Origin: Flavobacteriales bacterium UBA1993
GTDB lineage: Bacteria; Bacteroidota; Bacteroidia; Flavobacteriales_G; Salibacteraceae
Length of the DNA: 64,000 bases
Direction: 5' to 3'
Assembly: GCA_002336485.1 (NCBI GenBank)
Contig: DDCZ01000034.1
Location: 1 to 64,000 of the forward strand
The notes under the pieces are model-generated. The model had not been told where the DNA came from, did not search any database, and saw nothing but the letters and a program-made list of their open reading frames with translations. The position numbers and the translations under genes were made by a program. Below, piece after piece: positions 8,997 through 16,570 of the stretch. The stretch's first letter is position 1. Each line of letters starts with the position of its first letter.

Positions 8997-10022
8997 CTAT
9001 GCCTTATCAAGAGTAAACGAAAATGTTGTCCCAACGTCCTTTTTGCTGTAAACATTAATGGCCTGCCCGTGCAACTCAAGTATGTGTTTCACAATGGATA
9101 GCCCCAATCCGGTTCCGCCTTGATTCCGAGATCGACTTTTATCGACCCTGTAGAAGCGTTCAAAAAGTCGCGGAATATCCTTTTCTGAAATTCCAATTCC
9201 ATCATCAATTACCTCCACCAATATGTTGCTGGGCATATCGGAAAAGCGGATTTTACACGATCCGTCAGGTTTGCCATAATGGATTGCGTTGATCACTAAA
9301 TTTGTCACGACTTGTTGAATCCGATCTCTGTCGGCAATAACCATCAAGCTTTTGTCGTACTGCTTCGCAAATTCAAGTTTGATTTTTTTCTTCTTCGCTG
9401 AAAGCTCGGAAAGCGCAATTACATCGGCACAAAGCGCAACGATATCCGTTTTGACAGAATTCATAGAACCACGTCCAGATTCAATGGTGGAAATCTCGTC
9501 CAGTTCCTTCACTAAGACGGTTAATCGCTCGAGGTTCTTATCCGCTCGATTCAGATACTCGTAGTTAATCTTTGGATCTTCAATTCCTCCTTCAATTAGC
9601 GTATCCAGATATCCTTGAATACTGAAAAGCGGTGTCCTTAGTTCGTGTGCCAAGTTGCCAATGAAGTCGCGTCGAAATTGGGCTTGATTTTCTAAGGCCT
9701 GAATTTCACTTTGTTTTTTATCAGCCCACTCCTCCGCTTCCATTTGCACGTCATCCAAGGCAGGAGAATCCACAGCGGCTTCGCTTCCTCGACCCTGAAT
9801 AACCCTGTAGATTACCTTAATTTTTTGATACACAAAGCGCTCGATTGTCCAGTTGGCAACAAAATAGACCGCCACGAAAACCAGAGCGACAAAGGCCGCC
9901 ATTAACCACAATGAAATTCCTGCAACCGCAAAAAGGAGCATGAAGCCGCAAAGCAATGCTGCTACCAATGATCCAATAAGAGCCGTTAGAAGTGCCGCTT
10001 GTTTGGCCGATTTGATTTTCAT
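8997..10022 (-). CDS. phoR: PhoR-like sensor histidine kinase
   Basis: The 341-residue kinase has two hydrophobic segments at residues 8-35 and 38-57 with almost no extracytoplasmic loop, then a short linker and the catalytic core. The phospho-acceptor is His126 in NLAHELRTPLFSIQGYL. ATP-binding boxes are visible: N box (NLVINAIHYG), G1 (DDGIGISEKD), F box (LFERFYRVD) and G2 (GGTGLGLSIVKH). The lack of a periplasmic sensor domain fits PhoR-type kinases that sense through transport proteins. It follows the response regulator gene after 12 bp. Assignment to phosphate sensing rests on the neighbouring porin and Na/Pi transporter, not on a unique motif. Confidence 0.85.
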   Translation of the reverse strand: MKIKSAKQAALLTALIGSLVAALLCGFMLLFAVAGISLWLMAAFVALVFVAVYFVANWTIERFVYQKIKVIYRVIQGRGSEAAVDSPALDDVQMEAEEWADKKQSEIQALENQAQFRRDFIGNLAHELRTPLFSIQGYLDTLIEGGIEDPKINYEYLNRADKNLERLTVLVKELDEISTIESGRGSMNSVKTDIVALCADVIALSELSAKKKKIKLEFAKQYDKSLMVIADRDRIQQVVTNLVINAIHYGKPDGSCKIRFSDMPSNILVEVIDDGIGISEKDIPRLFERFYRVDKSRSRNQGGTGLGLSIVKHILELHGQAINVYSKKDVGTTFSFTLDKA

Positions 10023-10034
10023 AAAATTCGCGTC

Positions 10035-10760
10035 TTACTCCTCGAATTTATAACCTACTCCTTTAATCGTCTTGATATGTGGACTCCCGATCTTTTCGCG
10101 TAGCTTTCGAATGTGCACATCTATGGTTCGGTCGCCCACCACTACGTCATCTCCCCAAACCGATGATAGAATGTGGTCTCGTGTGAAAACTTTGCCCGGA
10201 ACGGAAATTAGAAGAGCCAATAATTCAAACTCCTTTTTCGGAAGATTCAATTCCTTTTCATCTTTAATCACAACATATCGATCGCGATCTATGCTGAGCG
10301 ATTTCAGCACGACAGGCGCATCCACATTCGACCGATTTTTTCGCCGCAAGAGCGCTTTGATTCTGCTAATCAAAACACGAGGCTTAATTGGTTTTGTGAT
10401 GTAGTCATCTGCGCCGGCTTCGAAGCCAGCAATTTGCGAGTAGTCTTCGCTGCGCGCCGTGAGGAACGCAATTATTATATCTCTGGTTTCAATGCTTTCG
10501 CGCAGTTGCATGCATGTTTCCATGCCATCCATTTCTGGCATCATTACATCTAGCAGGATTAGGTCTGGCTTCTTTTTACGCGCAATTTCAATTGCGGCAA
10601 CGCCATTCGTGGCTGTATACACCTTGGCTCCCTCGCGTTTTATGTTGTAACTCAGAAACTCGAGAATGTCGTTTTCGTCGTCTACAACCAGAATTTTTTT
10701 CTTGGATAGCATTAAATCTTGTGTCTCAGAATCTGCTGTCGAATGTAGATTGGATGCCAT
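10035..10760 (-). CDS. phoB: PhoB-like response regulator (OmpR family)
   Basis: The protein has an N-terminal receiver domain with acidic pocket (VVDDEND), phosphorylatable Asp71 in LLDVMMPEMDG and Lys123 in TKPIKPR, then a winged-helix DNA-binding domain (GDRTIDVHIRKLREKIG, KTIKGVGYKFEE). Numbering uses the ATG at 10760; the family normally begins near Met17 (MLSKKKILVV), so 10712 is an alternative start. It probably binds the TTAA-type repeats in the 152-bp region shared with the divergent TonB receptor gene, and so may control itself, phoR and GSCFA as well. Confidence 0.88.
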   Translation of the reverse strand: MASNLHSTADSETQDLMLSKKKILVVDDENDILEFLSYNIKREGAKVYTATNGVAAIEIARKKKPDLILLDVMMPEMDGMETCMQLRESIETRDIIIAFLTARSEDYSQIAGFEAGADDYITKPIKPRVLISRIKALLRRKNRSNVDAPVVLKSLSIDRDRYVVIKDEKELNLPKKEFELLALLISVPGKVFTRDHILSSVWGDDVVVGDRTIDVHIRKLREKIGSPHIKTIKGVGYKFEE

Positions 10761-10817
10761 TAAACCAAGGTTAGTCTGTTTTTATCAAAGCTTTAAGAAT
10801 TGCCCGCCAATGTGAAG

Positions 10818-10862
10818 TTAATGTAAAGTCACTTTAACAAAGGCTTAATCCAAAATTAAACG
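10818..10862 (+). promoter_or_regulatory. Pho-box-like direct repeats before the TonB receptor gene
   Basis: Three repeats start at 10834 (TTAACA), 10845 (TTAATC) and 10856 (TTAAAC), exactly 11 bp apart; a further TTAATG lies at 10818. An 11-bp direct-repeat register is the known layout of Pho boxes in Escherichia coli and of TTAACA-type boxes in Bacillus subtilis. The site lies between divergent phoB and the TonB receptor gene, 50-80 bp ahead of the latter's ATG. Binding by this PhoB is inferred. Confidence 0.6.
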
Positions 10863-10912
10863 TTTCCTCATGGTGCAGCTGGAACTTTGTCCCATCAAAA
10901 AAGAAGAAATCC

Positions 10913-13774
10913 ATGCTGAAATTTAAGGTCACAATATTACTACTCGTATTGTTGAATTGCACCGTCTTTGGAAGTCCACAAGATGCAAACGGAATCATTA
11001 AAGGAGTGGTTCAAGAAACACAGGGCGGGAGTTCCGTACCTGTTCCCTTTGCAAATGTATTCCTGCTTGGCACAAGCACCGGAGGGTCTACGGACTTTGA
11101 CGGGAATTTTGAATTTGAAGCAAAGCCAGGAGAATACAAATTGGTGGTGTCAAGCCTGGGATACAAACCCGATACTATGACGCTGGTAATAACGCCGGGC
11201 GCCATAATTGAAAAAATTATTCAGGTTTCTTCTGATGCGGCCATGCTGGAAATGGTAGAAATTGTTGCCAAGGTGAATCGGGAAAGTGAGTCTCTGCTTT
11301 TAATGGAACAGAAGAATAACTCAACCATCACACAATCAATAGGCGCTAGCGAGCTATCAAACAAGGGGGCGTCAGACGTTGCTCAAGGCATTGCCAAGAT
11401 GAGCGGTGTATCAAGATCCGAGGCAAGCAGCGACATTTTTGTTCGGGGGCTGGGTGATCGATACAACACCGCTACACTAAACGGACTGCCCATTCCATCA
11501 TCAAATCCAGATAAGAAGGTGATTGACTTAAGCATCTTTCCATCCAGTGTGGTGAAGAGCATCGATGTAAGCAAAACGTTTACACCAAACCAACCATCTG
11601 ATTTTGCGGGTGCCGCCATTAACATCAGCACAAAAGACTACTATGAAGACCCATTTGTTCAAGTAGGTTTCAGCACGGCTGTAAATTCAATTTCTACAGG
11701 TAAGCCTTTTCAGCAGGCACAAACAGAAAAGGCACACATGCTGAGCCGCAAGACAAACCGAGACCTACCAAATGAACTCGCCACGGAATACGAAAACGCA
11801 TACTACTCATCGCCGGCCGACGCATCCGCCCCAATTTTCGAGCGCGACTTTAACCCAATTAAAACCACGGCAGGTCCATCGCTTGGTTATTCGCTTCTAG
11901 GCGGAACATCATACGATGTTGGATCAGAAGGAAAGATTGGCTTCTTATTCTCCGGTGAACAATCAAGTGGGTATCAGTATCGAGAAGGGTTTGCTCGAAA
12001 CACGGATTCGTCGGGAATCGACAAGAATTATTTCTCCACGGAGACCTTTACGAAGACGGATGACGCAACTGCCCTTGGGAATTTATTCTACCAAATGAAC
12101 GACAATCACAGCGTTCAGTTCAATGTGCTCTATACGCAGAACATTAGCGACGAGGTGTCTAACTTCGATTCTCGCATTCTTGATCGCGACAGAAACACCT
12201 ACACATACTCAACGAGAAACACGTTAAAAATAAATTCGCTTCGAACCGCGCAGGTATTAGGATCGCATGCATTTAATAACGATCAATTTCAATTGAAGTG
12301 GGGCGCTTCTCACAACCAAGCACAAAACTCCGAGCCAGACAGAACTCAGCTTTTATTTGAAGCCTCCGATTCGAACAAAGACGACTACCGACTGGAAGCG
12401 CTAAACGCATCAGACAATCACCGGTTCTATAGCACTTTAGAAGAAACCGAGGTGAACGGAAACGTGGACCTAAGTTGGCGCTTCAATAGAGATGAGTATA
12501 CCGGAAAAGCAGCGGGAATATTATCTGCCGGCATCCAGCCAAGGTTTAAAAATCGAACGTTTGAATGGCGTCAATTCAATATGAGCATGCGATCATATGC
12601 CGACTCCTTGCAAAACAATAAAATCGTGACTGATCTGGAAAATCCAGATGCCTTTCTGAATGACGACGCATTCTCTAGCGGACATTTTCAATACGAAGAG
12701 GCACGCGATGGGTCTCGCGTTCACCAAGCCAGTCAAAACATACTTGCTGGTTACCTGATGCTTGACTATTCCATTACGCCTCGCCTTTTAGTTGTTGCTG
12801 GTGTTCGAATCGAGCAGACATCTCAAGTATTGGAATACAAACAACTTCGAAACCTTCTCAGCGATCCATATCAGGTTAAGCGATATGATACACTGAACGT
12901 GCTTCCATCTGTTTCCTTAAAGTATCAACTCACAGAGAAAAGCAATCTGCGATTAGCCGCTTCTCAAACTGTGTCGAGACCAAATTTTCGCGAATTGGCA
13001 CCATTTCAATACCAAGACCAATCGCGTAGGCTTTATGAGGGAAACACGGACCTAGTGAATGGATACGCCTACAATCTCGATGTGAAATATGAGGTTTTTC
13101 CAAACTATGGTGAACTGTTCGCGGTAAGCGCTTACGCTAAGTATATCGACAATCCGATTGAACGATACGAGGTTCCTTCTTCCACTACGTTGTTTACATA
13201 TTTCAACCTAGGCCGAGCAATTGTCGCAGGCCTCGAAACTGAAATCAAAACAAGCTTGGGCCGATTTGCAGGCGGGGTTGATAGTGAAACCCTTCGCGTT
13301 ATCGATCGGGTGACAATAGGATTAAACCTCGCCTATAATTACACTCAATTGTATGTTGGAACGGATGGGCCAATCAACACGAATAAGGGCACAATCATCG
13401 CCACAAATTCAAGACGTCAGATGCAAGGTGCAAGTCCATATCTAATCTCCTCAGACTTGTCCTATGAGTTCGACTTGAAATCCATGAAATCAAGATGGTC
13501 TCTCGTATACAATGTTGGTGGGCCAAGCGTATTTCTCGCTGGAACTTACGGGCGAGGAGATGTTTATGAACGACCTGTTCACTCACTGGATTTTATCATG
13601 AAAAACAAAGTGAGCGACCGAGTAGATATAAATGTAAGTCTTCGAAATCTCTTGAATCCGAGCATCGTACAGGAGCAAACGAACGCTGGCCAAACGTTTG
13701 TTTTCAATGAATACAAACTAGGTCGGACGGCCGCGCTATCGGTTAATTACCGGTTTTTCAAGTCAGAAGGATAG
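10913..13774 (+). CDS. TonB-dependent outer-membrane receptor with CarboxypepD_reg-like domain
   Basis: The 953-residue receptor starts with a signal peptide (residues 1-22), followed by a carboxypeptidase-regulatory-like beta-sandwich (about 27-110; GIIKGVVQE, GSTDFDGNFEFE), a plug domain (about 130-240; SDIFVRGLGDRYNTATLNGLPI) and a 22-strand barrel to the C-terminus. Substrate is not shown by the sequence. Position opposite phoB, the 11-bp repeats upstream and the following porin/transporter genes point to phosphate or organophosphate uptake; no SusD homologue follows, but a secreted lipoprotein does. It is the first gene of the plus-strand half of the phosphate island. Confidence 0.9.
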   Translation: MLKFKVTILLLVLLNCTVFGSPQDANGIIKGVVQETQGGSSVPVPFANVFLLGTSTGGSTDFDGNFEFEAKPGEYKLVVSSLGYKPDTMTLVITPGAIIEKIIQVSSDAAMLEMVEIVAKVNRESESLLLMEQKNNSTITQSIGASELSNKGASDVAQGIAKMSGVSRSEASSDIFVRGLGDRYNTATLNGLPIPSSNPDKKVIDLSIFPSSVVKSIDVSKTFTPNQPSDFAGAAINISTKDYYEDPFVQVGFSTAVNSISTGKPFQQAQTEKAHMLSRKTNRDLPNELATEYENAYYSSPADASAPIFERDFNPIKTTAGPSLGYSLLGGTSYDVGSEGKIGFLFSGEQSSGYQYREGFARNTDSSGIDKNYFSTETFTKTDDATALGNLFYQMNDNHSVQFNVLYTQNISDEVSNFDSRILDRDRNTYTYSTRNTLKINSLRTAQVLGSHAFNNDQFQLKWGASHNQAQNSEPDRTQLLFEASDSNKDDYRLEALNASDNHRFYSTLEETEVNGNVDLSWRFNRDEYTGKAAGILSAGIQPRFKNRTFEWRQFNMSMRSYADSLQNNKIVTDLENPDAFLNDDAFSSGHFQYEEARDGSRVHQASQNILAGYLMLDYSITPRLLVVAGVRIEQTSQVLEYKQLRNLLSDPYQVKRYDTLNVLPSVSLKYQLTEKSNLRLAASQTVSRPNFRELAPFQYQDQSRRLYEGNTDLVNGYAYNLDVKYEVFPNYGELFAVSAYAKYIDNPIERYEVPSSTTLFTYFNLGRAIVAGLETEIKTSLGRFAGGVDSETLRVIDRVTIGLNLAYNYTQLYVGTDGPINTNKGTIIATNSRRQMQGASPYLISSDLSYEFDLKSMKSRWSLVYNVGGPSVFLAGTYGRGDVYERPVHSLDFIMKNKVSDRVDINVSLRNLLNPSIVQEQTNAGQTFVFNEYKLGRTAALSVNYRFFKSEG

Positions 13775-13798
13775 TCCTATTCATCTTCTAACCTTGAG

Positions 13799-13826
13799 GT
13801 AACATAGCCTTAAGTAATTCTTAGCC
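13799..13826 (+). promoter_or_regulatory. Weak Pho-box-like repeats before the beta-helix lipoprotein gene
   Basis: GTAACA (13799), TTAAGT (13810) and TTAGCC (13821) lie exactly 11 bp apart, 65-90 bp ahead of the lipoprotein ATG. Each copy has one or more mismatches to the TTAACA form, so this is weaker than the sites at 10834 and 15153 and is supported mainly by register and context. Confidence 0.35.
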
Positions 13827-13890
13827 CAAACCCTTTATTAAAGTAATGCCGCGGTCGTTGCTTTGTCCCTGTAAACAAGAAAAAAACAAA

Positions 13891-15090
13891 ATGAAAACAA
13901 AATTTACACTACGACCAGAACTCTTAATATTGGCCATTGCCTTGGTATTAACAGCAACCTCATGCAAGCGAGAAGGATGCATGGATCCCGAAGCCACTAA
14001 CTATGATGATAAGGCAAAGGAAGACGACGGAAGTTGCGAATATGAATCCGTAGGCACGACGCTTTCTGGAGATATTTCTTCCGACTTAACGCTTGACGCA
14101 TCTCTTGAATACACCTTGGCTGGAGGTGTTCATGTTTTAGGCGGGGCCACGCTGACCATTCCGGCTGGCACCGTTATTAAGTCTGACCCGAATGAATCGG
14201 TCGCCTATTTATTAATTGAACAGGGCGGAATGATTGATGCACAAGGAACGGCAACAAGCCCAATTGTGTTTACCTCTGGATCTAGCAGCCCGTCTGCTGG
14301 GGATTGGGGTGGCATCATTCTCTGCGGAAAGGCACCCATAAATAGCGGATCCGTCGCCACGGCGGAGGTAGGAGATGTCACCTACGGAGGCTCATTATCC
14401 ACGGATAATTCGGGAACATTACGATACGTGCGTGTCGAATACACCGGCAACGCAATTAACGATGAAAAGGAGCACAACGGATTCACATTTAACGGAGTTG
14501 GATCTGCTACAACGGTTGAATACCTACAGGCCTTTATGGGCAACGACGATGGATTTGAATTTTTTGGAGGATCTGTTTCAGCTGATTATCTAGTGTCTAC
14601 GGGAAGCGGAGATGATTGCTTTGATTGGACGTATGGTTGGGTTGGATCTGGATCCTATTGGATTGCCGAACAAGCTGATGGATTAGGTGATAGAGGCATA
14701 GAAGCTGACAACAACGGTGACAACAACAGCGCCTCCCCATTCTCGAACCCAACGCTACAAAACATTACCCTAACTGGATATGTAGGTTCGGAATCAGACG
14801 GCATGAAGCTACGAGAAGGGACAAAGGGCGATATTTCAAATGTCCTTATATCGAATTTTCAGGATGGTGTTGAGGTAGAACATGAGGTAACCGTGAAAAA
14901 CGCGGGTTCAGGCGACCTAACCTTGTCCGGTATTAGTGTGACTGGGTCAACTGGAAGCATCTATGCTATAAAAGGAGCGGCGAATGCCTCGGATTCCACG
15001 AATGCCGCCTCTGCCATCGATCAAGCCATTGATGGATCGGCAACTGGCGCAGGGACTGACTGGATCAACGGCTGGACCCAGTCTCTATAA
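13891..15090 (+). CDS. Secreted lipoprotein with parallel beta-helix repeats, phosphate island
   Basis: ATG at 13891 is chosen because it starts a lipoprotein signal peptide (MKTKFTLRP..., lipobox TATSC, Cys25); an in-frame ATG at 13846 would add an implausible leader. After the lipobox comes a Cys-bounded module (GCMDPEATNYDDKA ... DGSCEY) found in other Bacteroidota surface proteins, including the imelysin-like protein at 21331. The remaining 350 residues are Gly/Ser/Thr-rich rungs (LTIPAGTVIKSD, GDWGGIILCGKAPIN, NDDGFEFFGG) typical of right-handed beta-helix proteins. It lies between the TonB receptor and the porin; the most reasonable guess is a surface-exposed partner of the receptor. 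Function is inferred from position only. Confidence 0.8.
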   Translation: MKTKFTLRPELLILAIALVLTATSCKREGCMDPEATNYDDKAKEDDGSCEYESVGTTLSGDISSDLTLDASLEYTLAGGVHVLGGATLTIPAGTVIKSDPNESVAYLLIEQGGMIDAQGTATSPIVFTSGSSSPSAGDWGGIILCGKAPINSGSVATAEVGDVTYGGSLSTDNSGTLRYVRVEYTGNAINDEKEHNGFTFNGVGSATTVEYLQAFMGNDDGFEFFGGSVSADYLVSTGSGDDCFDWTYGWVGSGSYWIAEQADGLGDRGIEADNNGDNNSASPFSNPTLQNITLTGYVGSESDGMKLREGTKGDISNVLISNFQDGVEVEHEVTVKNAGSGDLTLSGISVTGSTGSIYAIKGAANASDSTNAASAIDQAIDGSATGAGTDWINGWTQSL

Positions 15091-15113
15091 GCACTCCATT
15101 CCTCAAATATTGT

Positions 15114-15148
15114 AAGGGCGACTTAAATCAAAGTCGCCCTTTTTTTTT
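15114..15148 (+). terminator. Strong rho-independent terminator after the lipoprotein gene
   Basis: A perfect 10-bp stem (15115-15124 AGGGCGACTT with 15131-15140 AAGTCGCCCT), 6-base loop, then eight more T to 15148. It separates the receptor/lipoprotein unit from the porin/transporter unit, so the latter needs its own promoter. Confidence 0.92.
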
Positions 15149-15152
15149 GCGC

Positions 15153-15169
15153 TTAACCTTCCCTTAACA
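15153..15169 (+). promoter_or_regulatory. Pho-box-like repeat pair before the porin gene
   Basis: TTAACC at 15153 and TTAACA at 15164 form an 11-bp direct repeat directly after the terminator. The porin ATG is 174 bp further on. The match in sequence and register to the repeats at 10834-10861 is the main evidence for a common regulator. Confidence 0.5.
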
Positions 15170-15342
15170 TTGGGCGGTTGATCAGACCAAATTTATAAGC
15201 CCTCGAAATGAGCAGCTAGCCCAGTGACATCCTCGGATCTTGGCCGAAACACATGTTTCCCTTTTGTGAACTTATTATTAAATCTATGCTATCAGTATTA
15301 ATTTAATGCAACCACGTTTGAAGGAATGGAAACTTTTGCGGC

Positions 15343-16548
15343 ATGAAACCACAACTACTTGCCCTAACCTTTTTGGCACTAACCGCTTGTTTTACAGGTG
15401 TTTCACAAACCATTTCTTATCCTACATGGGGAAAGGGAATGACGTTTACACCTAAGGACAGTTCTGGATCGATTCACATGAGCGCCCGGATTCAAAATCT
15501 GTTCATCCTCGACCAAGGAATTACACCAACGGGTCAGGATCCAAAAATTTACGGAATGACACGACGTGCGCGTCTCAAGTTTGATGGCTTTGCATTTTCG
15601 CCAAAGCTTAAGTATAAGATTGAGCTCGGTTTAAGCAACCGGGACACGAAGTTTTCAGACGACGCTGGTTTAGTAGGAGGCAATGCCAAGATAATTCTCG
15701 ATGCCGTTGTTAAATATCAAGTTGTGAAGAATACAACAATCTGGTTTGGTCAAACCAAACTGCCAGGAAACAGGGAACGGGTAATTTCTTCACAAAAACT
15801 TCAATTCGTTGATCGTAGTAATGTGAACAGCAAATTCAATATCGACCGCGATTTCGGTTTTCAATTACATCACAAATTTAAAATTGGAGAAAGCGTCTTG
15901 CTTTTTAAAGAATCGATTTCACTTGGTGAAGGACGAAACATGATCGTGAACAACAATGGCGGTTTTGACTATACAGGTCGCGTTGAATTTTTGCCACTGG
16001 GTGCATTTGAATCAAAAGGCGACTATTTTTCTTCTGACTTGAAGCGCGAAACCACGCCAAAACTTGCCTTTGGATTCACTGCCGACTTAAACCAAGGGGC
16101 TATTAAGCAAGGGGGTCAGCTTGGAAAAATTCTGATCGACACATCTGGAAACTATGTGAACTCCGATTTGACTTCTTACATGGCCGACATGATTTTCAAA
16201 TTCAAGGGATTTTCATCCTTGGTAGAGGTTGCTTATCGCGAAAGCAGCTTAGGAGATTATGTTGACGCTTTTGGCCGATCGTTCAACCAAGGATTTGGCT
16301 ACAACATTCAAGCTGGTTACCTCTTTAAATCGAACTATGAAGTAGCAGGGCGTTACACACGCGTTATGCCGCTTTCTGGGATGGCGTCGAATATTAGCCA
16401 CGGTGAGCAATTCACTCTTGGGCTCTCAAAATATGTCAAAGGCCACAACCTAAAACTTCAGACTGACTTAACATACGATCGGGCACTAACAACCACTTTT
16501 GCTCAGGATAAATTAATTTTCCGTTTACAAACAGAAGTCTCTTTCTAA
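15343..16548 (+). CDS. OprO/OprP-type phosphate-selective porin
   Basis: A 401-residue outer-membrane protein of the phosphate-selective porin O and P family. Residues 1-21 are a signal peptide (ending GVSQ). Typical features are the early strand MSARIQNLFILDQ, the RRARLKFDGFAFSPKLKYKIELGLSNRD block, and GQTKLPGNRERVISSQKLQFVDRS with basic residues that line anion channels in the family, ending in an aromatic terminus (QTEVSF). It should let phosphate diffuse into the periplasm. It is separated by 22 bp from the Na/Pi cotransporter gene, making a two-gene operon that brings phosphate across both membranes. Confidence 0.85.
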   Translation: MKPQLLALTFLALTACFTGVSQTISYPTWGKGMTFTPKDSSGSIHMSARIQNLFILDQGITPTGQDPKIYGMTRRARLKFDGFAFSPKLKYKIELGLSNRDTKFSDDAGLVGGNAKIILDAVVKYQVVKNTTIWFGQTKLPGNRERVISSQKLQFVDRSNVNSKFNIDRDFGFQLHHKFKIGESVLLFKESISLGEGRNMIVNNNGGFDYTGRVEFLPLGAFESKGDYFSSDLKRETTPKLAFGFTADLNQGAIKQGGQLGKILIDTSGNYVNSDLTSYMADMIFKFKGFSSLVEVAYRESSLGDYVDAFGRSFNQGFGYNIQAGYLFKSNYEVAGRYTRVMPLSGMASNISHGEQFTLGLSKYVKGHNLKLQTDLTYDRALTTTFAQDKLIFRLQTEVSF

Positions 16549-16570
16549 TCTACCACCTACCTATTAACTT

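Noticed and set aside
15278..15306. Further TTAA clusters close to the porin start
   Set aside because: Spacings are 20 and 5 bp, not 11, so they do not fit the repeat register and are expected in AT-rich DNA.
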